This document shows, piece by piece, positions 56,601 through 64,000 of a stretch of DNA of 64,000 bases (its first letter is position 1; every line of letters begins with the position of its first letter). The translations under genes were made by a program, and so were the position numbers. Below the pieces are notes generated by a model. It made no database searches. It saw only the letters and a program-made list of their open reading frames with translations, and was not told where the DNA came from. This stretch comes from Flavobacterium sp. N2038 (lineage in GTDB: Bacteria; Bacteroidota; Bacteroidia; Flavobacteriales; Flavobacteriaceae). The DNA lies in contig NZ_CP110001.1 in assembly GCF_025947185.1 (NCBI RefSeq), forward strand, positions 3,348,001 through 3,412,000. The letters run 5' to 3'.

Positions 56601-58993
56601 TTACTTTTTCAACTTTAGATCCGTTTAAATATAAATTTGATGGAAAAAATTCCGGAGATTATGCTCCTTTAGGAAGCTTAATTAGTTTTACAACTTCAAC
56701 AAATAATAGGTATGCTTACAAAGGGGGTAACAATGAATTTGTATATGAATGTGAAGAATGCAAAGAAAACAAACAATATAATGATCAATTAAGTAGTGCA
56801 TTAGGTAAGAATTTATCTAAAACAATAGTAGCGATTCCATATTATGAGAATAGTAACATCTATTTACATTTTATTGTTTATCCAAAAAAATCGGATCAAA
56901 ACTTCAACACAAATAACATTAATTATGGAAACCCATTAAACACTTTCTCTATAATAGAAGAACTGAATAATAGCGAAAATTTAAATCAAAATTATTTTGA
57001 TTTAATAAAAGATGACGATTATTTTTCAAATGAAATCACAAGTAGTGCTCTATCAGAATTCTCGATTGATTTTCTGGAGAAATATAACACTATTGCTTCA
57101 AAATATAGTCCGCTTTCTCCTCTAGTTGTTTCAAGTGGATTTTTATTTTCTGAATTTGATTCTAGTGAAAGTAATATCACATGCAACATAAATACAATCC
57201 AGGAAGAATTAGACAAAATATTTCAAAAAATAGAAGAAGCTACAAAAACAAAATCTAGATCTGTTGCTATCACTGCGTATTTAAGAGCATTATCAAGTGA
57301 CTTAATAATTAAACAATTGGGACAAAAGTATGATTTGTTTAGAAATGGGCTTCAAAACACTAAAGACAATAAAGAGACAACTCGTAAAATAAATAGTGAA
57401 ATTGCCAGTTCAAATACAGCAAATCAAATGGCTGAGATTATTAATAAATATGATAACTGTAATCTTGAATTAATAAACTTTGAAAACAGAATAAAAGCAA
57501 TAAATCTTTTAGAGAAAACTAATAATGAAGAGGAAATTATTAAATTAATAAATACTGTCGCTTATAATAGTCAAACACCACAATTGCTACAAAAATTATT
57601 CGAAAATAAATCGAAGCTATTTATTAAATTATGGAACAGGCTAGATTTTTCAGAGTTTCACTTATACATTAATAAAATTACCGAATATGTAAAAATTAGT
57701 GATACAAGCACTCCTAAAGAAAACTTTTCATTTAGTTTAAATCAGAATAACAATTCGGGAACAGACTTCAATTTTATATTTAATCCTGATGGTACATTAA
57801 AGGTTGAACTAAAAAGACTGCCTATATATTCTTCTTATGTATTAGCTGCAAATGCAGGATTTCTTGCAGTACCAATAGAAGGAATTAATGAAACAATAAA
57901 AACGTGGAATTTCACAAATCTAAATCAGATTGTAAGTATAACTATTCCGGCAAATGGTACATTTTTAGAATGGGAAAACAATCAAAAAACAGATGTAAAT
58001 ATAGATGTCCCGGCATATTATATTGCTTATTTAATTCACAATAAACATCTTAAACAAGGCATGCTTGCTGCTAGAGTTTTAGGTAATCTGGTAGCCATAG
58101 TAACTTCAATACCATCCGGCGGACAATCTCTTACAGCAATGGAAGCATTAACTATTGTCCTATCTAGCAGTGATTTAATAATTGCTCTAAATGAGGATAA
58201 AATTAAAGAATTAAATGGCGGAACTACATTTATTGAGGCTTGGGATACTATAATGTTAGTAGATGGAGGAATTGCCCTAACACGTTTAGGTATATCAGTA
58301 ATTAAGAGTTCAGCCGGAAAAATTTTAAAAATAAGTTTTGATCTTGAAAAATTTAAAAATGCTTTAAAGACTTTATCCATTGAAGATTCTAAAATAATTA
58401 AACAATTAAAAGAAATTTCACCACTTTTAAAACGAATGGGGCAAGAAACTTCGCAAGTAATTTTTAATAATAAGCTGCTATCTTATATTGAACAATCTAT
58501 ACTAAAGACAAAATTTACATCAATGAACAAGTCAATTTTAGATTTTGAAAATTGGATTATTGGTAAAATCGGAACAACAAAAGTATTTGAAATTGACTTT
58601 GCAACGAGTGGCGGTTTCGTCAAATTTACAAATATTAAAAGTTCTTTAGTAAAGGCAAATGATGAAGTTATTGGGACGCTAACTGAAATACGTTATGCTG
58701 ATGAAACTGGGAAAATACAAGAAGGCTCATTTAATATAATGAAATCTGGAGATTCTGTTTATGTAATAAAAATAGCCAATGAAACGAACGATTTCATACG
58801 TAAAATTTCTGGTACACCATTGCTTGCAAAATTTAATTCACTAAGTGATGAATTCAAAAGCCTTCTTATGCACGATTTTGGTGACGCTAGTACAGATCTT
58901 TTTAAAGAATTAAGTAAGAAAGATTCAGAACTATTCACTGGATGGAAAAAATTCAGAACTAACAATCCTAAAGAAATATTATGTACAAATTAA
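53660..58993 (+). CDS. 1777-aa TANFOR/Fn3/zincin polymorphic-toxin-like protein
   Basis: Signal peptide MIKKIHLYLLLLCSFLGSGA then YAQ, behind an 8-residue extension (ATG 53684 is an alternative start). The N-terminal part (YPVRITTQLIQPSPIYLSSY) looks like the TANFOR domain; an Fn3 domain is at about 293-375 (APLGIKTDGISENQAKVSWS). H883-E884-L-G-H887 with H894 (AAHELGHGIFGLKH) and a Met-turn NLLMDYG form a zincin site like those in large Bacteroidota toxins. The part from about 1470 to 1777 is helical 'pre-toxin' sequence (LKQGMLAARVLGNLVAIVTS; TFIEAWDTIMLVDGGIALTR; KSLLMHDFGDASTDLFKELS). It ends in WKKFRTNNPKEILCTN with no toxin domain after it. Confidence 0.8.
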   Translation: MDKSQLPQMIKKIHLYLLLLCSFLGSGAYAQTYPVRITTQLIQPSPIYLSSYADATTINSPIKIQLVLNDLTISNRQVRLKIYFQGNGIAFNTNDFVVGAKPLYLEGGFPLQLTNVDLAPYFEYQNLLGINPNQYAQPLPEGIYNIYVEVYDFATNKKLSSKTGTTTIIFQNEPPFLNLPLNNASIMQQNIQNIVFGWTPRSINVSNVEYEFSLVEIWDKYTPVQNAFAYSPPLYTTTTRTTSLQYGINEPQLIPGRRYAWRVKAKALLGAEEIGVFKNNGYSEIFSFDYEVYCTAPLGIKTDGISENQAKVSWSGNIDNFDYQVKYREKNSGSEWYSLVTPRENITISNLKANTTYEYTVGSSCDVGKYTHSTIKEFTTLVRDEIAFQGCGIKPDPKDLANKTPLKDLFPNDVVTAGDFPIVVLHSTGSNGTFSGDGYVTLPFLEKFRKLIDAADALAGENEKGESKGKIGENTRIRITFNNIGINTDFKLISGEIIASYDPNWSSMADLDGVFNDVFGSDGKPIEVKVNYEVKSAVLNPDGSTTITGTDGQITNVPKSAYNQVYTDNKGTTVTIPANGKGEPIITAAAPGGKATAANTNGVSSSGEVTQIYTSNAKITFKNSTDSKYAFDAKPGSGSQKLLDTYEKIPTSDGSTYNVNYKAVSNLKGPETFIATAIFKNGKTKDDIVFKTNTGTIVDANWKNDTEAEITVEQTLAFSKESIIATVKGVTKKDPDNATKTIEGKAEIAGKLNVWQLEKKPVISVTILSVNKASVPKASVMQDSLNSIYNKAGVEFKVSSQNVDINPLPNIIDCGDSNIVNVYTNAQNDIKNQIEASSTFTYNDETYYVIYTGKLGSNGYNGFMPLGGQYAFVFDNKLRTAAHELGHGIFGLKHPFTTDADKGKTNLLMDYGTGTVLSHNDWDIIHSGGWKFYGFQKSSSGGHVSSELSSLPARYKNNNNTYSFLTPSGIIITLPSTTKKVTFSTLDPFKYKFDGKNSGDYAPLGSLISFTTSTNNRYAYKGGNNEFVYECEECKENKQYNDQLSSALGKNLSKTIVAIPYYENSNIYLHFIVYPKKSDQNFNTNNINYGNPLNTFSIIEELNNSENLNQNYFDLIKDDDYFSNEITSSALSEFSIDFLEKYNTIASKYSPLSPLVVSSGFLFSEFDSSESNITCNINTIQEELDKIFQKIEEATKTKSRSVAITAYLRALSSDLIIKQLGQKYDLFRNGLQNTKDNKETTRKINSEIASSNTANQMAEIINKYDNCNLELINFENRIKAINLLEKTNNEEEIIKLINTVAYNSQTPQLLQKLFENKSKLFIKLWNRLDFSEFHLYINKITEYVKISDTSTPKENFSFSLNQNNNSGTDFNFIFNPDGTLKVELKRLPIYSSYVLAANAGFLAVPIEGINETIKTWNFTNLNQIVSITIPANGTFLEWENNQKTDVNIDVPAYYIAYLIHNKHLKQGMLAARVLGNLVAIVTSIPSGGQSLTAMEALTIVLSSSDLIIALNEDKIKELNGGTTFIEAWDTIMLVDGGIALTRLGISVIKSSAGKILKISFDLEKFKNALKTLSIEDSKIIKQLKEISPLLKRMGQETSQVIFNNKLLSYIEQSILKTKFTSMNKSILDFENWIIGKIGTTKVFEIDFATSGGFVKFTNIKSSLVKANDEVIGTLTEIRYADETGKIQEGSFNIMKSGDSVYVIKIANETNDFIRKISGTPLLAKFNSLSDEFKSLLMHDFGDASTDLFKELSKKDSELFTGWKKFRTNNPKEILCTN

Positions 58994-59004
58994 GACCTAC
59001 AACT

Positions 59005-60000
59005 ATGAAAAAAATACTTCTTATAGTATTAATAAATCTGTTAAGTTTTACAACTGCACAGTCTCAGTGTTGGTATACTTCATTTCTAAAAGACTATGAA
59101 GCTGGTAATGTTGATTTTAGAAAGTTTATCGGTGAAAGCAAAGATGGTATGGGAGTCTATAGACGACTATACGATGGAGGAAGTACTTATGTACTAAAAA
59201 ATGCCACATATTTACAAAAATTCGAAAAACTAAGCCCTGATGTAGCCTCAAGAATAGCAAAATTTACAGACGACAAAATTGGATCTACTCTTGCTAAATT
59301 TTTAGATGATTGCGATGATCCCGAATTTCTCAATTTTATTAACAAATCCGAAAACAGTAAATTTGTAGATGCATTCTCAAATCACAAACTTACTGATGCT
59401 GAAGCTCAAAACATTGGTGACTTAGTAGCTGAGTTAAAGTTAAATGAACAAAATACTGAAAAGATTGAAAAATGGCTTGTGCGAAGCGACAAAATTTCAA
59501 TAATGAAAGGTCGTTTTAAAGTAGCTGATGATTTCGAAAAATTTAGTAACAGATCCATTGCAAGTAATACTGATATACCATGTAAAGCTTGGGGAGGTAA
59601 CGGTAACCGAACACATTATACTCAACTCCAGGCAGGTGAACCAAAAGTGATTTTAGATGATGCCTTAGTAGATCCAATTCCAATAGCAACTGATGAATTT
59701 GGGGCTAGAACTTATAAAACACTTTATCACGATAGTAAATTAACTAAAAATGCTCCCTGGACACCCAACCAAAGTAGCGAAATAATTGATAAATTTACAA
59801 GCGGGAACGGTGTGCTTACTGATACAAAAGGTTTACAATATGTTGAACTTGAAGTAAAAAGTAGTGCAAATTATTTCAAAGACTATGGAGGAGTTTTAAA
59901 AACTGGTGATAAGATTAGAATTTACAAAAATGAAATTTATAAATCAATTAGTAATGGTGATGGAAAATCAATTATAGAAACAATTAAAATATTCAAATAA
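59005..60000 (+). CDS. Exported toxin-like protein after the TANFOR gene
   Basis: 331 aa from ATG 59005 (MKKILLIVLINLLSFTTAQS, signal peptide); an ATG at 58981 would overlap the 1777-aa gene by 13 bases. The first half repeats the helical pre-toxin style of the 1777-aa C-terminus (YLQKFEKLSPDVASRIAKFT; LDDCDDPEFLNFINKSENSK). The last ~140 residues form a distinct domain (AWGGNGNRTHYTQLQAGEPK; YHDSKLTKNAPWTPNQSSEI; YVELEVKSSANYFKDYGGVL) with no family I recognise. This would be the place of a toxin domain, and a two-base gap leads into the first candidate immunity gene. Confidence 0.65.
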   Translation: MKKILLIVLINLLSFTTAQSQCWYTSFLKDYEAGNVDFRKFIGESKDGMGVYRRLYDGGSTYVLKNATYLQKFEKLSPDVASRIAKFTDDKIGSTLAKFLDDCDDPEFLNFINKSENSKFVDAFSNHKLTDAEAQNIGDLVAELKLNEQNTEKIEKWLVRSDKISIMKGRFKVADDFEKFSNRSIASNTDIPCKAWGGNGNRTHYTQLQAGEPKVILDDALVDPIPIATDEFGARTYKTLYHDSKLTKNAPWTPNQSSEIIDKFTSGNGVLTDTKGLQYVELEVKSSANYFKDYGGVLKTGDKIRIYKNEIYKSISNGDGKSIIETIKIFK

Positions 60001-60002
60001 AC

Positions 60003-60707
60003 ATGACAAAAGAATATATTAACGAAAGATACAACCAAATTCTACCTGATAATTTTAACATTTTAACATTAGAAGAAAAATATATTGAAGCAATATCTAT
60101 TGCTGATAATAAAGTAAATGCTCTATATTTAGGAAACATTGAAATTTACCTATTAAAGAATATATTAGCCAGTATTGAGTTCAATGACGTTGAAAAAATT
60201 TTAGATCCTAAATATAAAATTGGTCAAGGAAATTCAACAATCAATATCAATATAAACAAGCATCTTTTCAAACATAATGTAGGAGAAGGAATTTTGAACC
60301 AATTACCTGCTAATTTAGACACTGAATCTGGCATAGAAAAAGCTTGCCATCTTATGCAGCAATACATCCAACAGGAAGCATTGCCTTTTTTTAACTATTG
60401 GCAGGATATACGTGATTTTTTGCCTTTTTTAGAATCCGATGACATTAATTTTATATCAGATATATTTTATAGTGATGCATTATTTAAAAAAATAATTATC
60501 TGGAAACTGTGTTCACATCCCCAATACAATAATTTTACAGACAAAAAAACTGAGCAATTAACAAAAAGGCTTCTCGAAATACCCAAAGATAAATCATTTA
60601 AAAAAAATTATGACCGGTATATTAAAATTTTAAAAACATTAGAAAAAACAAAACCTTTGTATGAATGGGATGAAAAATATCTGATAGAAAAACCTTATGT
60701 AAAATAG
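60003..60707 (+). CDS. Candidate immunity protein 1
   Basis: 234 aa, no signal peptide. Starts 2 bases after the toxin-like gene, the standard position of a cognate immunity gene. Leu/Ile-rich helices alternate with short strands (FNILTLEEKYIEAISIADNK; ALYLGNIEIYLLKNILASIE; QDIRDFLPFLESDDINFISD). Family not recognised. Immunity role is inferred from position and lack of an export signal only. Confidence 0.6.
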   Translation: MTKEYINERYNQILPDNFNILTLEEKYIEAISIADNKVNALYLGNIEIYLLKNILASIEFNDVEKILDPKYKIGQGNSTINININKHLFKHNVGEGILNQLPANLDTESGIEKACHLMQQYIQQEALPFFNYWQDIRDFLPFLESDDINFISDIFYSDALFKKIIIWKLCSHPQYNNFTDKKTEQLTKRLLEIPKDKSFKKNYDRYIKILKTLEKTKPLYEWDEKYLIEKPYVK

Positions 60708-60732
60708 ATTTAATTTTAATAGTTCACTGCAG

Positions 60733-60781
60733 AATATTTCCCGTTGACTAGAGCGTCTCGCTTCCATCAACGGGAAATATT
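60733..60781. repeat. 15-bp inverted repeat between immunity-like genes
   Basis: AATATTTCCCGTTGA (60733-60747) and its exact complement (60767-60781) enclose a 19-base loop CTAGAGCGTCTCGCTTCCA. Followed by only two T. It may be a weak terminator or a mobile palindrome inserted in the array. Confidence 0.85.
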
Positions 60782-60815
60782 TTAATCACAATATCTTAAA
60801 ATTAATGGATAATAT

Positions 60816-61178
60816 ATGACCATAACAGCTCAAAAAATAAATCATTTCCTTTTTAATACACAAAATGGCTTTTTAATAAAATATCATATGAAAGAAGGTA
60901 TTGATCTTATTTTATTAGATGAATTATATGAAATTTTGGAAGAATTAAAAGCGGATTGGAAATATAAAAAAGAGGTCCCAAAAGATATTTTATATTATTT
61001 GATGACTATAGTACCTGGATTATATGCCGATTTGGAATTATATAGAAATGACGAAGAAAAACATTATATCTATGACGAAATGATTTACAATTTAAGCATC
61101 GCTATAGAAATGTGCTTAAATCCTGCTCCAGATGATGAACAACATTTTAATACTCCACTTAAAGAATTGGGTATTTAA
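60816..61178 (+). CDS. Candidate immunity protein 2
   Basis: 120 aa, all helical and acidic (LILLDELYEILEELKADWKY; EKHYIYDEMIYNLSIAIEMC). No signal peptide, no recognised family. The 12-base gap to the next gene suggests co-translation. Confidence 0.55.
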   Translation: MTITAQKINHFLFNTQNGFLIKYHMKEGIDLILLDELYEILEELKADWKYKKEVPKDILYYLMTIVPGLYADLELYRNDEEKHYIYDEMIYNLSIAIEMCLNPAPDDEQHFNTPLKELGI

Positions 61179-61190
61179 AAAAGTAAACAC

Positions 61191-61736
61191 ATGATAAAAG
61201 TTTTAGAAAAAGACTGGGAAATTCTTCACGAAAATTATAGAATTAGCAGAGAAGAATTGTTTCCCATTTTCCCTTACAGAGCAAATTTTGAAGAACTAAA
61301 ACAATTATTAATAGACTCAAAAACAGATTCTGTATTCAATAATCGATTTAATGCAATATTATGGAGATTTCCAATTTCTATGTCGGATAATGAATTCATG
61401 AAATTACTGCAAATCTTTATAGTAGAAGATGGGCATCATGATCATGAATTCATGATTGAATCTTTTCAAAACTGGTTCAATGAAGACAAAGCGAATGTAA
61501 AACTTTTAATGCAGGCACTTTCTTCACTTCCTGAATTTTATAAATATGATGAAGATCTTAAATACCCCTATATTCGTAAAATTATCTATGCCATTGGTGC
61601 ACAACCGGAACCTTATAATATCGAAGCATTAGAAACGATTTCACAATCGGAAGACGAAGAAATAAAGGCATTAGCACTGCATCAAATTGAAAAAAGAAAG
61701 CGACTTGGCAGATGGGAGGCAAAGAATCATGAATAA
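61191..61736 (+). CDS. Candidate immunity protein 3, HEAT-like
   Basis: 181 aa, mostly helical. The last third looks like a HEAT repeat pair (YIRKIIYAIGAQPEPYNIEA; ISQSEDEEIKALALHQIEKR). Cytosolic. Members of immunity arrays often have such helical repeat folds. No specific family recognised. Confidence 0.55.
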   Translation: MIKVLEKDWEILHENYRISREELFPIFPYRANFEELKQLLIDSKTDSVFNNRFNAILWRFPISMSDNEFMKLLQIFIVEDGHHDHEFMIESFQNWFNEDKANVKLLMQALSSLPEFYKYDEDLKYPYIRKIIYAIGAQPEPYNIEALETISQSEDEEIKALALHQIEKRKRLGRWEAKNHE

Positions 61737-61779
61737 TTTTTTCATTAAAAACACTTATTTAACTTTCCAGAACTAAATC

Positions 61780-62475
61780 ATGATACAGCTCACAAAGATT
61801 GAAAAGTTAAATCACTCTAAAACTCCGAACAAAAAAATAGAATTTGTTTACAAAGGCTGGGAAGAACCCAATCGAGGTCAGGAGATTGTATATTACAGCG
61901 TATTGATAAATGGAATAGATAAAACCCAAGAATTATTTTCAGAAGAAAGAATTCAGTATTGTATCAATGAAAAAATAGAAACGGAACATCCAGGTAAAAA
62001 TTTTGTATTTATTCCTTCTTTAGATTTTCTTTTAGTGGATACTCAAAATTTTAATAAAATGAATTTAAAGGTTTATTTAATCGAAAATCGCAAGGCAATT
62101 CAAGACAGTTTGGTTGGCAGCTTTTTTTACAAAGAAAATCATCTCTTAATCAATAAAAGAAGTCTCATCATTACAAACCTTTCAACTTTTCAAAAGATAA
62201 AAGTAAAGTTTGAAAAAGATATTGATATTGAATGGGCATTTTTTATTAATTCAATGCAAATACAAGTCATTCAAGCCTTTTCTAATAGCAGTTTTATTTA
62301 TGATTTAGAAAAGGAGACAATCATAGAGAGAAAAAATATCATTAGTGAATCTCTTTACCCTGATATATTTCGATGGATTTACAGAGGACAAAATTATCAG
62401 ACTAATGAAGTACAAATGGAACTACTCCAAAAAAAAGAAGATCAATTTATAAGTACTTACTTTAAATTAAACTAA
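61780..62475 (+). CDS. Candidate immunity protein 4
   Basis: 231 aa, cytosolic, beta-rich. It has strand pairs with aromatic-charged alternation (IEFVYKGWEEPNRGQEIVYY; NFVFIPSLDFLLVDTQNFNK; HLLINKRSLIITNLSTFQKI). No family recognised. In the co-directional small-gene array. Confidence 0.5.
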   Translation: MIQLTKIEKLNHSKTPNKKIEFVYKGWEEPNRGQEIVYYSVLINGIDKTQELFSEERIQYCINEKIETEHPGKNFVFIPSLDFLLVDTQNFNKMNLKVYLIENRKAIQDSLVGSFFYKENHLLINKRSLIITNLSTFQKIKVKFEKDIDIEWAFFINSMQIQVIQAFSNSSFIYDLEKETIIERKNIISESLYPDIFRWIYRGQNYQTNEVQMELLQKKEDQFISTYFKLN

Positions 62476-62536
62476 ATTTTGTGATCAACTTAAGCATAAC
62501 TTACAGACATGATCAGAAATAAAAATTGTTTGACAA

Positions 62537-63034
62537 ATGATACCCGAAAATAATATAGTATCACATTTTGATTCTAATCTTATTAAGAGAGAAATTGCCT
62601 CTGGAATAAGCCAAAAACTTACTGATGAAGAAATCTCTATTATCTCTCATATAGGACTGCCAAATGGTGTTTTAGATTTTCAATTTACAGAAAATCTTTG
62701 CTTAATGTCAGAATCTAAAATTATAATTGGAAAAACAGCTTCTGACAGTAATCTGATTTTAGATTTAAAATCCCGAAAGATAATAACAGATGACAACCTT
62801 TTTATTTCTAAATCTCTAAAAAATTTAATTCTACAGCTTTATACTTATGATCGTTTATGGAAAATCAATATTTCACAAAAAACATTTGGGAATTATCGGG
62901 AGGATTCCAATCATAAGAAATATGCAAAATTTTTAGAAACTGAATTATTGCAAATAGATGAAGGTTTATTAAAAAATGATAATGGATTATGGCTATCATT
63001 AATAGAAGATATTGAGTTTGGTATAGTGGGTTAA
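62537..63034 (+). CDS. Candidate immunity protein 5, SUKH-4-like
   Basis: 165 aa. The order IISHIGLPNGVLDFQFTENL, then SNLILDLKSRKIITDD, LFISKSLKNLILQLYTYDRL and the final GLLKNDNGLWLSLIEDIEFG resembles SUKH-4-type immunity proteins ('glp...f.f', 'fv..Sl..f'). Similarity is at pattern level only. Next gene is 11 bases later. Confidence 0.55.
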   Translation: MIPENNIVSHFDSNLIKREIASGISQKLTDEEISIISHIGLPNGVLDFQFTENLCLMSESKIIIGKTASDSNLILDLKSRKIITDDNLFISKSLKNLILQLYTYDRLWKINISQKTFGNYREDSNHKKYAKFLETELLQIDEGLLKNDNGLWLSLIEDIEFGIVG

Positions 63035-63045
63035 AAAATTAAATA

Positions 63046-63357
63046 ATGGCACTAAATGATATTGAATTAGAAAAGTTCAAACGGACTCTTAAGAAAGCAA
63101 GTGAAGAATTGGGAACAAAAGAAATAGTGCTTTTCTCTGAATGGTTTTATTTATTGCCCGGCCAATCGCTTGAAATGAACGGGGTACCTCTTAATGAAAA
63201 ATATGATATTCCTATTGGCTGGGACGGTTATGGAATTGATGATCTTGATAAATTGGAAAAAATGGAATTTCTAATAAAAACTTTTGAGTCGGAAGAAGAT
63301 CCGGTTACTTTCGAAAAAACTATAAAATACCAGATATTAGAAACCAACACAAAATGA
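63046..63357 (+). CDS. Candidate immunity protein 6
   Basis: 103 aa, no signal peptide. Helical N-terminus (LEKFKRTLKKASEELGTKEI) then an aromatic turn-rich part (GVPLNEKYDIPIGWDGYGID) and an acidic helix. Family not recognised. Sits 11 bases after the SUKH-4-like gene. Confidence 0.5.
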   Translation: MALNDIELEKFKRTLKKASEELGTKEIVLFSEWFYLLPGQSLEMNGVPLNEKYDIPIGWDGYGIDDLDKLEKMEFLIKTFESEEDPVTFEKTIKYQILETNTK

Positions 63358-63378
63358 TCCTTTTCTCTAAAATAAAAT

Positions 63379-63699
63379 ATGAATACTTTAAAATACAAAA
63401 TCAAACCCGCTATTTATCTTGAAGATAAAGAACTGTGGATTTTTAATAATGAAATTTTAGATATGCCGCTTTCAATGATAGAAGACGGTATTATAAGTTG
63501 CAAGCGAGTCATGAGCGGAGAATATCCTGTGATGCACTGGGGCTTAGAGGTATCTGAATTATTTATAAATAAAGAAATAACTACATTAGAATACCACGGG
63601 AAATTTGTGACAGAACTACCAACAAAAGAGATTTGCAGGATGCTTGAAAAATATCGGGACAAATTAAAGGAATATGAAAATCATGACGGTTCAATGTAA
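63379..63699 (+). CDS. Candidate immunity protein 7
   Basis: 106 aa, no signal peptide, mixed strand/helix (IKPAIYLEDKELWIFNNEIL; MHWGLEVSELFINKEITTLE; TKEICRMLEKYRDKLKEYEN). Family not recognised; the array position is the only clue. Confidence 0.5.
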   Translation: MNTLKYKIKPAIYLEDKELWIFNNEILDMPLSMIEDGIISCKRVMSGEYPVMHWGLEVSELFINKEITTLEYHGKFVTELPTKEICRMLEKYRDKLKEYENHDGSM

Positions 63700-63793
63700 A
63701 ATTTCTGAAATTGTTTCCTTTGGCAGTATGGCATACTCTGGTTCAGTTACATAATAAAAAGCATATTTGAGAATTACTAAATATCCATAAAAA

Positions 63794-64000
63794 ATGAGAA
63801 AATTAAATCTATATCCAAGAATGGGGGACTCAAATATGAGATACATCGAAAGTATCATTAGTGAAAACTTACCTGAATATTTTAAGGGTTTTCTAAAATT
63901 AAATGGAGGATTGAGCCATTATGAAAGATATTTTATAGATCATGACGAAACTGTCTGGGAAGTTAAAAATTATTTAAACTATGCTGATTTATTTAAACTT
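63794..64000 (+). CDS. SMI1/KNR4 (SUKH) family protein, cut by window edge
   Basis: 69 codons seen, open at the right edge. ENLPEYFKGFLKLNGGLSHY carries the SUKH-1 start 'LP.y...fL..NGG'. SUKH proteins are immunity proteins of bacterial polymorphic toxin systems, which supports reading the preceding small genes as an immunity array. Confidence 0.7.
   Translation, partial: MRKLNLYPRMGDSNMRYIESIISENLPEYFKGFLKLNGGLSHYERYFIDHDETVWEVKNYLNYADLFKL

Overview
The window looks like a chromosome segment of a Flavobacterium-type member of the Bacteroidota. Evidence: the codon use and AT-rich spacers, -7 promoter boxes of the TAnnTTTG type, a type IX secretion (T9SS) C-terminal sorting domain, SprB-type repeats and a TANFOR-like secreted protein, plus Flavobacterium-style housekeeping proteins (GyrA with a long acidic tail, ClpC, YebC, GcvT). 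No tRNA, rRNA, CRISPR array or transposase gene was seen.

Layout. 1-12,998 is mostly core: a TPR-like protein (cut by the left edge) downstream of gyrA, clpC, a protease-like/RimK fusion, a DUF421 membrane protein, a SMI1/KNR4 protein, a PiT phosphate transporter with its DUF47 partner, and a histidine ammonia-lyase. 13,410-18,711 is the threonine operon thrA-thrB-thrC. It is preceded by a short ORF with six consecutive Thr codons that looks like an attenuation leader peptide, and its spacers are filled with 7/8-nt periodic repeats. 18,766-25,200 is an accessory island of small genes: a HEPN-type TIGR02391 protein, a lipoprotein, an adhesin-E-like protein, a possible Ntn-hydrolase, an Mrr-type nuclease, an XRE regulator and orphans. 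These are separated by two pairs of related promoter-like and cassette-boundary-like repeats and by REP-like palindromes; two of the genes look frameshifted. 25,205-29,984 holds a beta-propeller protein, a GNAT acetyltransferase, a HutD-like protein, an overlapping DUF3037/HipA-kinase pair and a NAD(P)H-hydrate dehydratase, with several palindromic or periodic elements between them. 30,185-34,985 has a structured-RNA candidate, gcvT, an S41 protease, yebC and a 25-aa membrane microprotein bracketed by a promoter and a terminator.

35,166-64,000 is the most unusual part: about 29 kb of co-directional, closely spaced genes. They encode a 1632-aa secreted protein of unknown family, an Fn3 protein, three related secreted proteins that each end in one SprB unit, a 1620-aa protein with about 16 SprB repeats and a T9SS sorting domain, an 819-aa probable outer-membrane beta-barrel with a helical tail, a 1777-aa TANFOR/Fn3/zincin protein, a secreted 331-aa toxin-like protein, and then at least eight small cytosolic proteins, some of SUKH/SMI1 type. 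I read this as a surface-displayed or secreted polymorphic-toxin-like system with its immunity array. The architecture is visible in the sequence; the toxin role and the co-operation of the upstream genes are inference.
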